A DNA stretch of 64,000 bases from Zhaonella formicivorans (GTDB taxonomy: Bacteria; Bacillota; DUOV01; Zhaonellaceae): NCBI RefSeq assembly GCF_004353525.1, contig NZ_CP085524.1:2080142-2144141 (forward strand), written 5' to 3'. This document shows positions 17,382 to 25,383 of this stretch, in pieces. The stretch's first letter is position 1. Each line of letters begins with the position of its first letter. A model generated the notes under the pieces. It had not been told where the DNA came from and searched no databases. It saw only the letters and a list, made by a program, of their open reading frames with translations. Both the position numbers and the translations under genes were made by a program.

Positions 17382-18416
17382 CTAAGACTTCCCTTCAAAA
17401 TGTAGTTTTTTCTTATTAATAGCTTCCTTGAACTCCTGAATTTGAGCAGTTATTTGTTCCTGTGAAATACCCGCGTCTTCCCCCGCTAGAAACAACACTG
17501 GAATGCCCATTTCATTAAAGCGTTTTCTTACCTCAGGAGAATCAAAAAGATACGAATCACAGTATTTTTCAAGTAAAACTACAACACCGTCAACTTTGTT
17601 AATCTGTGCTTTCTGACAAAAGTGGTCCATACGAAGATTTTCAGGAAACATGCAAGTACATGGCATACTTTTTAGGTACCTTTCCGCCAGAGCAGTGATA
17701 GGTGGTTTTGTTTCATCAACCAGGTTTTCAAAATACCTTGAACCGGTACATAAGTCGTCACTAACAATTTGCAAGCCATTATTCTCCATCAACCGAATTA
17801 AACCCAGATCTGTCAAAATACTACCGGAAAGATGTACCCTAAACTTATCGATTTTTTGTCCTATTGCAGGCCTGGCGTCGCTCACCAATGCCTCTAAGAG
17901 AGGAATACTTTCTTCCCTACTTATCCCCATTGAACCATGAATAGCTTCATACAGAATTGAGGAATCTAAATTCCCTTGCCGTCTTGCTATGTCAAGTTCG
18001 TGAAAAAGGCTCCGGCTTCGATTGTATATTTGTATAGATTTTAAGAGCGCTTCTTCTGATATAACACAGTTAATTAGCTCTTTTTCCATACTATTAATTA
18101 AAATTTCAATTTCTTTTTCAAAAGTTATAATTGATTCATCAGCCCTTGGATCTGGAATAGAAAGATGATGGTGAAATTTTCCAGAAAAGGTCTCGTAAGG
18201 ATGTGACGACACAACCCCATCCAGAAAATCGCATTCCTTTAGAACTAAATCGATTTTGCTACCAGCAATTATCCTAAAGGGTAACACACCTGCAGCATGA
18301 AGCAGTTCTTCCGGAAGACAACTGCAAAAATATCCAATCACTTTACCTCCGTTTTCATGCCATTTAATTGCAATATCTCTAGCCGATTCATAGACACTAG
18401 CAGCCTCTCTTCCCAT
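17382..18416 (-). CDS. Benzoyl-CoA reductase / 2-hydroxyacyl-CoA dehydratase (HgdB/BcrB/BcrC) family subunit
   Basis: A 344-residue member of the family that includes HgdB/HgdA and the Bcr/Bzd subunits, in which a Fe-S cluster delivers a low-potential electron to an acyl-CoA ring or hydroxyl. Recognisable segments are KVIGYFCSCLPEELLHAAGVLPFRI near 25-49, DDLCTGSRYFE and LEKYCDSY, giving three candidate cluster cysteines. Only one such subunit is present, and no ATP-dependent activase (BcrA/BcrD, HgdC) is in the window. That is unusual, because the known enzymes are heterodimers with an activase. It is the first gene of operon 2, with AAGGAG before the ATG and a sigma-54-type promoter at 18454-18469. 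Substrate unknown. Confidence 0.85.
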   Translation of the reverse strand: MGREAASVYESARDIAIKWHENGGKVIGYFCSCLPEELLHAAGVLPFRIIAGSKIDLVLKECDFLDGVVSSHPYETFSGKFHHHLSIPDPRADESIITFEKEIEILINSMEKELINCVISEEALLKSIQIYNRSRSLFHELDIARRQGNLDSSILYEAIHGSMGISREESIPLLEALVSDARPAIGQKIDKFRVHLSGSILTDLGLIRLMENNGLQIVSDDLCTGSRYFENLVDETKPPITALAERYLKSMPCTCMFPENLRMDHFCQKAQINKVDGVVVLLEKYCDSYLFDSPEVRKRFNEMGIPVLFLAGEDAGISQEQITAQIQEFKEAINKKKLHFEGKS

Positions 18417-18453
18417 GGCGACTTTTCTCCTTAATGTTTTTAACTAGTAGGCT

Positions 18454-18469
18454 AGCAAAATACATGCCA
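18454..18469 (-). promoter_or_regulatory. Sigma-54 (-24/-12) promoter of island operon 2
   Basis: The minus strand reads TGGCATGTATTTTGCT, with GG-N10-GC. The start of transcription would fall near 18443, leaving a leader of about 27 bases that contains the AAGGAG site of the dehydratase-like gene. Confidence 0.82.
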
Positions 18470-18519
18470 AACTTTTTCCCTTTGTTTTTAGGCACTACAG
18501 ACTCTTTGGGTATTAAAAA

Positions 18520-18538
18520 TTGTTTACAATATAAACAA
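18520..18538. promoter_or_regulatory. 19-bp palindrome, probable activator site (UAS) for operon 2
   Basis: TTGTTTACAATATAAACAA is palindromic around a central A with one mismatched pair. Its centre lies 61 bp upstream of the -24 GG, essentially the same placement as the related site at 13194-13212. Confidence 0.7.
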
Positions 18539-18655
18539 CATTGTGCAGCAACATAGAAAAGTCAGTGAGGAGTAGGAAAACTTTTAGATGTATAGATAGT
18601 AGACAGTTATATATTATTTTCTTAGAAATAAGAGAAATGTTTTTTCCAGCAATTT

Positions 18656-18691
18656 AAAAAAAACCCCGGCTCCAAAAAGACCCGGGTGGTT
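18656..18691 (-). terminator. Intrinsic terminator downstream of the benE operon and gene relic
   Basis: On the minus strand a CCCGG/CCGGG stem, extended by AAC/GTT, is followed by eight T. It lies 16 bp after the stop of the decayed frame at 18707-18892 and upstream of the operon 2 control region. Confidence 0.75.
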
Positions 18692-18706
18692 CAATCATCT
18701 TTGTTG

Positions 18707-18892
18707 CTATTCTTTAGCCATATATACAAGGCGACAAGGACATCCAGTGTCTAGCAAATTATCTTCGTGAAAAAACTTCTAGTCGGACTTATACCCTCTG
18801 ATTAATGCTAACCATACCTTATTACTTGCATACTCAGACGCTTCAATGGCGTAAGAGCCCCCGCGCCGACCTCCAACTACTAACACATCTGC
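18707..18892 (-). pseudogene. Relic of a flavoprotein-like gene
   Basis: One minus-strand frame reads ADVLVVGGRRGGSYAIEASE, like the N-terminal FAD-binding loop of fumarate-reductase-type flavoproteins. It meets an in-frame TAG at 18779 and ends 23 codons later with LVYMAKE just before an intrinsic terminator. The interior of the gene appears to be deleted. The rest of 18893-19153 is AT-rich with no readable gene. This suggests that operon 1 once had a third gene after benE. Confidence 0.4.
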
Positions 18893-19153
18893 AGTTAACA
18901 CCGTTTAGTCCGCTATAATTACCCTCACAATGTTAATTATTTTAAAATATTAGATTTTTTAATATTAATATTTGTATAAATTTGTACAGCTCAAGTCGCA
19001 TGTTTTTCCACTACCTGAGATTAAACTCACTTAGACCCTGAACTGCGCCGAACAAAAAACAGCGCCGGTCCTTGACAATCATGCCACTGGGCCGAAAGTT
19101 ACCGTTACCTAACTGAAAAAGGTTTTTATAAAACAACCGATTTTTTTGACTAG

Positions 19154-19907
19154 TTATAGGGAAGCAGTCTGTTGCTTCCTGAATTCTGCATAGTCCTTAC
19201 CTTCCAAAAGCAAGGAGACAAGACACCCTCCCAGCAAAGCCCAGAAGGCGGCACTTATTTGTAGTACGGTGATATTAGAGGCTCCAATAATAAAGGCAAA
19301 GAATCCACCCATTAAAAACTTTCCTTCAGCAAATGTATCAATTAAGGAACTGCTGACAACCCTTAACATAGCTAACCCAGCGACAATGGTCACTAAGGGT
19401 TTTGGGATAACTGCTAAAAAGGCAACCAAAGGAATTACAAAAGGCCCTGCAATACCGTAAAAGAAGTCGTTTAAAAAGCTGGCTCCGTATCTAAGTTCCT
19501 TTTTACCCACTTCCGGGGAACAAGTCATCACCGTCATTGGGCCAGCAATGTTCACGTTATGAATCCCCAAAAAAGGTCCCAAGGTACCAAAAATGCCGCT
19601 ATAAATAGTCATGGCATTAACTGGGGGATCATAACCAAGTGCTTTAAGAACTCCGATAGACTGGGCATTTTCTGCTCCAATAACCAGAATTGCTAAAGGT
19701 ATTCCTACAGAAATAGCTGCCATCAAGTTGAACTGAGGCTTAACAAACATGGGACCAGTCAAAGTAAAATGAACTCCGGAGAAATCGGGAGAACCGGTAA
19801 CTATAAAAGCGATTACTCCAAAAACTAATGCGCCTAAAGCTCCAGGGATATTTTTCATAAAGCGGGCAACTAATAAATAACCACCCATGCCTGGAAGGCA
19901 CAACCAA
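19154..19907 (-). pseudogene. benE: benE, 3' part (separated by IS110 insertion)
   Basis: C-terminal 250 residues of a BenE-family benzoate/H+ symporter, a multi-span membrane importer. It resumes at WLCLPGMGGYLLVARF and includes LVIGAENAQSIGVLKALGY and GIHNVNIAGPMTVMTCSPEVG, conserved in BenE. Removing bases 19908-21529 joins this part in frame to the 5' part (…GAAFIG + WLCLPG…), giving a 423-residue protein of normal length. An internal ATG at 19903 would permit only a truncated product. Confidence 0.88.
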
Positions 19908-19924
19908 TCATGAAAATTAGCTAA

Positions 19925-20144
19925 GTTATTGCAAAGGTTGGATTTTTTGCTACATTGAAATTATCAGGGACAAAGGTTGATTTTATTTTGATGGTATAAC
20001 CTCGTTAAATAACCTAACTTGATTGCTTTTGAGCACAGCCAATTGTCGCCCCTTGTTCTTAAGGACTTGGGAACAGCACGGGTACTAAAATCTTTATTTC
20101 TCGAGCAATCATCCCTGAAATTCTTTGGAGCAGGAGTGAGTTAC
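19925..20144 (+). ncRNA. Candidate IS110 bridge RNA region
   Basis: A non-coding left end before the transposase ATG. It contains short inverted segments such as GGTATAACC and AAGTTA/TAACTT-like pairs and has no ORF. The assignment rests on its position in the element (known for IS110-group transposons) rather than on a folded structure that I could verify. Confidence 0.35.
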
Positions 20145-21389
20145 ATGCAAGACATCCTGGAAATATGTTGTGGTCTTGATGTCCACAAAGAAACGGTTGT
20201 AGCCTGCCTATTAAAAGGCAATGTTGACGGGGAACCGGTTAAAACCATCCGCACCTTTTCCACCCTTCTTGCCGGGCTAGATGAAATGAAAGTTTGGCTA
20301 GAAAATGAGAACTGTCGGCATGTTGCAATGGAAAGCACCGGCATCTATTGGCAGCCTGTATATAACGTGTTGGAAGAAGCCTTTGACGGCAGTATGGTTT
20401 TGATTGTTGCCAATGCCCGGCATATGAAAAATGTACCCGGTAAAAAGACCGACATGAAGGACGCCGAATGGATAGCTACCCTTTGCGTGCCGGATTATTA
20501 GAAGGAAGTTTTGTTCCTCCAAACCAATCCGGGAACTCCGTAATCTGACCCGGTACCGCAAAAGTATCATCGAGGAAATTACGTCACAGAAAAACCGGAT
20601 CGAAAAACACTTACAAAGCTGCGGCTTTAAGCTCTCTACCTTCCTGACCGATATCTTCGGCGTATCGGGCCGGGCGATTATGGATCATCTTAGCCACCAT
20701 GGGAAAATATCCGCCCGGGAAGTAGAGAATTTTGTAAAGGGGCGTGCTAAGAATAAGCTCCATGAGATCAAACAGGCTGTCAATGGCAAAATGGATGTTC
20801 ATCAAAGAGAGTTTCTAAAGCTATTGTTAGGTTGGCTAGATCAGCATTACGAGCATCTCCGTCAAGTAGAGCAAAACTTAGAAGAAAAACTGGCTCAGTA
20901 TCAAAGACAACTAGAGCAACTAGACGGCATACCGGGCATTGATAAAACTGCAGCAGCAGCCATTTTGGCGGAAATCGGAATTGATATGAGTCGTTTTAAA
21001 ACCGCTGAACATATCTGTTCCTGGGCGGGCTTAAGCCCCGGTAACAATGAAAGTGCAGGAAAAAAAAGTCCACTCGTACCACCAACGGTAACACCTATTT
21101 AAAACGGATCCTATGTGAAGTTGCTTGGTGCATCACCCGAATACGTCAAAGCTACTTATCATCCTGGTATTGGAAAATCAAACAACGCCGTGGCGCCAAA
21201 AAAGCTCTTGTTGCATTAGCCAGAAAAGTTCTCGTAATAATATACAACCTGTTAAAAAATGATGCTGATTACGATGAAACATCCTTTGAAAAAGCCAAAC
21301 AAAAACAGGAAAAGTTCCGAGTTAAAAGGATTATTGCTGAAGCTAAGAAACTAGGTCTGGAGGTGATAGAACCCCACGAGGTTGCTTAA
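20145..21389 (+). pseudogene. IS110 transposase, three frameshifts
   Basis: DEDD-type IS110 transposase. The N-terminal RuvC-like domain shows CCGLDVHKETVVAC, MESTGIYWQPVYNVLEE and KTDMKDAEWIATL. The C-terminal transposase_20 domain shows DGIPGIDKTAAAAILAEIG and FKTAEHICSWAGLSPGNNESAGKK. GGAGCAGGAGTGAG precedes ATG 20145. Restoring one base near 20487 (after ACCCTT), one near 20520 (CCTCCAAA) and one in the A run near 21067 gives a single frame of about 415 residues ending EVIEPHEVA. All three losses are in short homopolymers, so sequencing error is a real alternative. Confidence 0.85.
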
Positions 21390-21529
21390 CAGCTACAATG
21401 GTTTTTCCAAAAGAATTAATTTCACTGATGCAAGATCTGCATTGGCTAGTTAATTATTACCTTTTTACGGGTTATCCTGGTTGCCATATGCAGTTGTTAA
21501 AGAATATTTCAAATTTATTTTCGTACTAA

Positions 21530-22047
21530 CCTATAAACGCGGCTCCGGCCACAACAGGTGCATCCTGTATGGCCCCCGGAATACCGGTTACAAACCTTAA
21601 AAGCACTCCGGCAGTCATACCCAGTACAACAGGCATGGGTAAGATCGCCATTACTTTTTTTATAGTACCTGTTACTCCAAGAAGAAAGACGATAATACCT
21701 GCCACGACGGCAGCTCCATATAATTCATTGATAGTAAAACTAGTTGCAGCTGTAGCAAACATTACACCCCCCGTGATAGACGATGCTCCTGCAATTGGTT
21801 TTTTATAATATAAATTTAGAAACCAACATAAAAAGCCCCCTAAAACATGAACAGCGAACAACCAGCCAACAATTGCTCCATTTGGCCAACCACCTTCTTG
21901 TGCAGATTTAATAAAAATTACATCCACACTTATCCCAAAAATTGCCGCTATTAATGCTTGACTAATCGCGGGAGTTGTAAAAGTTTTTGGCAAATCTTTA
22001 ATACCAGAGGCATAACCTGGTCCTTTTTCAAACCAGTGAAAGTTCAT
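21530..22047 (-). pseudogene. benE: benE, 5' part (separated by IS110 insertion)
   Basis: The first 172-173 codons of the BenE-type benzoate transporter, up to VVAGAAFIG. After that the frame runs into the IS and stops within a codon. It starts MNFHWFEKGPG after GAGGAGGTAG and carries about five hydrophobic segments. It lies 43 bp downstream of the acyl-CoA ligase gene in operon 1, pairing uptake with CoA activation. The unbroken protein would give aromatic-acid uptake. In this strain uptake must be passive or use another carrier. Confidence 0.87.
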
Positions 22048-22089
22048 ATAACTACCTCCTCGTTTCTCACTATAGATGTTGGGCAGCCA

Positions 22090-23736
22090 TCAACCTACAT
22101 TCTTTTTTTTCTTCATTTCTTCTTGTTTTCTTAATACGTTTCTTTGGATTTTTCCAGTAGAAGTTCTTGGAAGCTCATCTGCTTTCGCAAATTCGATCTC
22201 CCGGGGGTATTTATATTCAGCCAAGTGTTTTTTCGTATACTCCTGTAATTCAACTATCAGCTCCTCAGATGGTTCATAACCTTCCTTAAGGACTACGAAT
22301 GCTTTGACGATATTTTGTCTAATTGGGTCAGGCGAAGCTACAACTGCAGATTCCAAGACGGCTGGATGCTCATTAAGAACAGCCTCTACTTCACCTCCAG
22401 GAATCTTATAGCCTGAAGTGACAATCATATCATCAGTACGACCTTTGTACCAAAAATACCCATCTTCATCTTGAACAAAAGTTAACCCTGGGCGACTCCA
22501 ACCATTCCATACCCCTTTCATCTGTGCCTCTGGTTTTTTCCAGTAAACTTGACCGAAGGGGCCACGAACAACAAGTTCACCCTCCGTCCCCCTGGGAACT
22601 TCATTAAAATTTTCATCGACAACTTTGTTTTCCACACCCGGAACAGATATCCCAGTGGAGCCAATCTTATTTTCCGGCACACCTTCCCGTGTTGATAACC
22701 AATACATCAAATCCCCTGAACCTAATGAATCAAGAATCTCCACACCAAGTACTTTCTTGCAATCCCGCATGGTACTAGCCGGCAACCATTCACCAGCACT
22801 CTGGCACAGTCTTAAAGAACTAACGTCATATTTTACATCGCTTTTTTCGTAATAATCAATCATCATTCTAAAAGCAGTTGGAACACATGCACATACAGTT
22901 ATCTTATGCTTTTCAATGATTTCAAACATTTTATCCGGTTTGAACCGATCTATAATTGAAAGTGTACATCCAACACGCCATGGCTCAAAGGTAAAGTTTA
23001 CCGAACCAAATGCAAATGTAAAAAATGGGTGACCGCCTACTATGTCATTTTCCGTCAACTTTAAAACATATTTGCCATGGGTATCACAAACCGCCAAAAT
23101 GTCAGAATAATTACAGACAATGCCTTTAGGCTTCCCGGTGGTACCCGAACTGTAAATGAGCCGTCCAATATTGAATTTGGTTGTTGCCGCCGACTCACAT
23201 ACATCTGATTCTCCTGCCATTAATTCTTCCATACTCAGATGACCTTCATGGCTTCCCCCAAAAACAACAAAGTGTTTCACCGTTTCAAGCTCATTTTTTA
23301 CAGCATCTACGTCTTCTACAACATCTTTTCGGGATAGAACCACCAAAGCTTCCGAATTATTTGCCCGGTATGAAATTTCTTCCCCTTTGACTAAATGATT
23401 ACATAATACTGGGATAGCACCAATCCTCCAGCAGGCAAAATTTGCAATAATATATTCCGGGGTATTAGGTGCGCGCAACATTACCCGATCATTTTCTTTA
23501 ACACCCAATTTTATGAGGGCATTTGCGAAACGATTCACTTTATTTTGCAGGTCTAAGTAAGTAATTTTTTGGTCTTCAAAAAGAATCGCATTTTTGCTTG
23601 GGTTCTTTTGTACATGATTATCCAGTAATTCAACTGCTAGATTAATTTTTTCAGGATAGTTTAGTTCCGGCAAAGCAAAAATTTTATCCGGTAGATATTC
23701 TTTGGGACCAATATAATTCCCCGGAAAGTTAAACAA
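22090..23736 (-). CDS. Aryl/acyl-CoA ligase (benzoate-CoA ligase-like, AMP-forming)
   Basis: Activates a carboxylic acid to its CoA thioester with ATP, forming an acyl-AMP intermediate. It has the P-loop YSSGTTGKPKGI, the A5-like motif LDSLGSGDLMYW, the hinge region YKGRTDDMIVTSGYKIPGGEVE and the C-terminal catalytic Lys in PRTSTGKIQR. The segment around PFFTFAFGSVNFTFEPWRVG resembles benzoate and aminobenzoate ligases. The start is taken at TTG 23736, behind AAGGAGGAGG, giving 548 residues; the frame is open to 23775 but that includes the ribosome site. It is the first gene of operon 1, ahead of benE, which supports a benzoate-like substrate. The exact acid is inferred, not shown. Confidence 0.88.
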   Translation of the reverse strand: MFNFPGNYIGPKEYLPDKIFALPELNYPEKINLAVELLDNHVQKNPSKNAILFEDQKITYLDLQNKVNRFANALIKLGVKENDRVMLRAPNTPEYIIANFACWRIGAIPVLCNHLVKGEEISYRANNSEALVVLSRKDVVEDVDAVKNELETVKHFVVFGGSHEGHLSMEELMAGESDVCESAATTKFNIGRLIYSSGTTGKPKGIVCNYSDILAVCDTHGKYVLKLTENDIVGGHPFFTFAFGSVNFTFEPWRVGCTLSIIDRFKPDKMFEIIEKHKITVCACVPTAFRMMIDYYEKSDVKYDVSSLRLCQSAGEWLPASTMRDCKKVLGVEILDSLGSGDLMYWLSTREGVPENKIGSTGISVPGVENKVVDENFNEVPRGTEGELVVRGPFGQVYWKKPEAQMKGVWNGWSRPGLTFVQDEDGYFWYKGRTDDMIVTSGYKIPGGEVEAVLNEHPAVLESAVVASPDPIRQNIVKAFVVLKEGYEPSEELIVELQEYTKKHLAEYKYPREIEFAKADELPRTSTGKIQRNVLRKQEEMKKKKNVG

Positions 23737-23790
23737 ATTAACCTCCTCCTTTTCATAATCTACGCAGTTGGCCAACCACTATTATATCCA

Positions 23791-23806
23791 AGCAAAATTT
23801 ATACCA
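23791..23806 (-). promoter_or_regulatory. Sigma-54 (-24/-12) promoter of island operon 1
   Basis: The minus strand reads TGGTATAAATTTTGCT, with GG-N10-GC and a full TTGC -12 element. The -24 element is weaker than in operons 2 and 3 (TAT in place of CAC). The start would be near 23779, ahead of the ribosome site used by the ligase. Confidence 0.72.
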
Positions 23807-24023
23807 ATATTTTCTTAAAAGAGATAAATTGTTAAAAAAAGCATAAAAAAAAAATTAACAAAAAACCGGTATTCGATTATAAGCATTGCTTTACTTTAAA
23901 ATTTTGAAATTTATTTTGTTCTTTCAAACGTTTCTTAATTTTATTTAATTTAAAAAGTATACAAACTTTTTTTTAAAGCATAACGTGATCCAATATCAAG
24001 TTATAATTTAAGAATTATATACT

Positions 24024-24042
24024 TTTCAAACACTGTATACAT
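24024..24042. promoter_or_regulatory. Possible activator half-site upstream of operon 1
   Basis: The right-hand 13 bases, ACACTGTATACAT, match the operon 3 palindrome at 12 of 13 positions, but the left half is degenerate. It is about 230 bp upstream of the operon 1 promoter. The rest of 23807-24118 is very AT-rich with no ORF, and includes a TTGTTAA/TTAACAA pair at 23829-23861. Confidence 0.4.
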
Positions 24043-24392
24043 CTTAGATGATAAATCTTGCACAAATACACTATCTTTAAATGAACCTTACCGACATATA
24101 ATTTGGTCAAAATCCCAGGTGTTGCCGACAGATAAATTGGGCATTAACACTCAAACTTAAAAAAATAGCTTTCGCCCCTTCTACCTTATAAGGGTGCATG
24201 TAGCTCATAATAACACGGAATAGCAGGAAGAAAACGAATATTAGAAGAATATGTATTTTAAAAATATCCCTAAGCTGTGTATGGCGTAATGTAGGTGGAG
24301 TTCCAACGAGAATATAGTTTGATAATCTGTCGGCTGCTGTTGCAGGGATTGAGAAAAACGGCGAGCGCAACCTGGGGGACTGTTTATGCGGT

Positions 24393-25295
24393 TTGATTGT
24401 CACTACCCTTTCGAAGCAATATTCTGTAATCCGGATAGCGGGAATGAGAAGGGACATGTTGAAAACAACTGCGGCTACGGTCGCCGAAACTGGTGTGTTC
24501 CCATCCCTCTTCGAAACACAGGAAAAGTTCGCAGATGAACTGGACAGGCTGGTAACAAAGGATATGGATCGCCTTTACTACGTGAAGGAAAAGCTTACCC
24601 GGGAACTTTGGAGTGAAGAAAAAAACAAGCTCAACAAGCTGCTTGATCAGGAATTCCAGGTGTACCGGCTTAAAAGTACACAAGTGAACAAGTATGGCGA
24701 AATTACGATCGACAAGATACTCATCACGGTATTCAACGTTAAACCAGGAGATAAAGTACTGATTCCGATGTAATGGGATAAAATGGACATTACCGGCTGC
24801 CACTTCAAAGTCCTCAATGGTTACCACCATTCTGCCGCTTGTCAGTGGGATCACGTCAGCTACAGCAAGGCTTTGAAGAACATTACACCCCACCGGAGGT
24901 CAAAGGAGCGATTCCTGAACTTGCCAAGTACAATACGCTCACGAAAGGAGGTGCGACTGCATGAATACAGCACTGTCAGATATCTGCAGACAGCTGCGGC
25001 TCGCCTACATCGTAGAGACTAAAAATGAATGGAACAACAGCAACCCGACAGAGCTCATTGAAAGTATTCTCTCTGCAGACCTTGAGGGCCGCAGACGTGC
25101 CAAACTGGGAAAATCGGAGCAAGCTTAGGAAGCATAGTCACCACCAATCTGGAATTCGGGCAGTGGACGACGGTATTCGGCGATAACAAACTGACGGCAG
25201 CACTAGTTGATAGTCTTGTCCATCATGCCCATATTCTAACCTTTACAGCCGAGAGTTTCCGACTGAAAGAGGCTATGCAGAGGATCCAAAACTAA
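24393..25295 (+). mobile_element. IS21-family remnant (istA 3' part and deleted istB)
   Basis: The frame 24393-24773 resembles the C-terminal part of IstA (LTRELWSEEKNKLNKLL…QVNKYGEITIDK…VKPGDKVLI); its sequence then drifts out of frame to 24960. From ATG 24961, ALSDICRQLRLAYIVE matches the IstB start and stops at 25126. A shifted frame then gives NLEFGQWTTVFGDNKLTAALVD and HAHILTFTAESFRLKEAM, the IstB C-terminus, so the ATPase core is deleted. TGTTGCCGACAG near 24119 may be an old end; no matching right end was found. The remnant lies in the divergent control region between operon 1 and its activator. Confidence 0.75.
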
Positions 25296-25383
25296 GCATT
25301 AGGCTGGCAAGTGCCGTATGCATAAAAAAGCTGCATCTTTCTGCATTTTTTACTTGCAAAAAACATCCTTTGGAGGAATGTGG

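Larger units (their letters stand above)
19908..21529 (+). mobile_element. IS110-family insertion sequence inside benE
   Basis: About 1.62 kb between the two halves of benE, with no terminal inverted repeats and at most a two-base ambiguity at the junction, as expected for IS110 elements. The transposase is on the plus strand, opposite to benE. The left non-coding end (19908-20144, about 237 bp) is longer than the right end (about 140 bp). In IS110-group elements such a left end encodes the bridge RNA that pairs with target and donor. The transposase frame is broken three times, so this copy is probably immobile unless the shifts are sequencing errors. Confidence 0.88.

Noticed and set aside
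17382-18416. Calling a complete class I benzoyl-CoA reductase
   Set aside because: Only one subunit of this fold is present. The second subunit, the ATPase/activase subunits and the ferredoxin are absent from the window.
18707-18892. In-frame TAG at 18779 considered as a recoded (pyrrolysine) codon
   Set aside because: No other internal TAG readings in the window support recoding, and the frame is short and lacks the body of a gene, so decay is simpler.
23829-23861. TTGTTAA…TTAACAA as the operon 1 activator palindrome
   Set aside because: The loop is 19 bases and the arms lack the TTTACA/TGTATA core of the operon 2 and 3 sites. In such AT-rich sequence it is likely chance.
24107-24893. Minus-strand ORFs over the IS21 remnant
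   Set aside because: They are antisense to recognisable IstA sequence, begin without ribosome sites and resemble no protein family.
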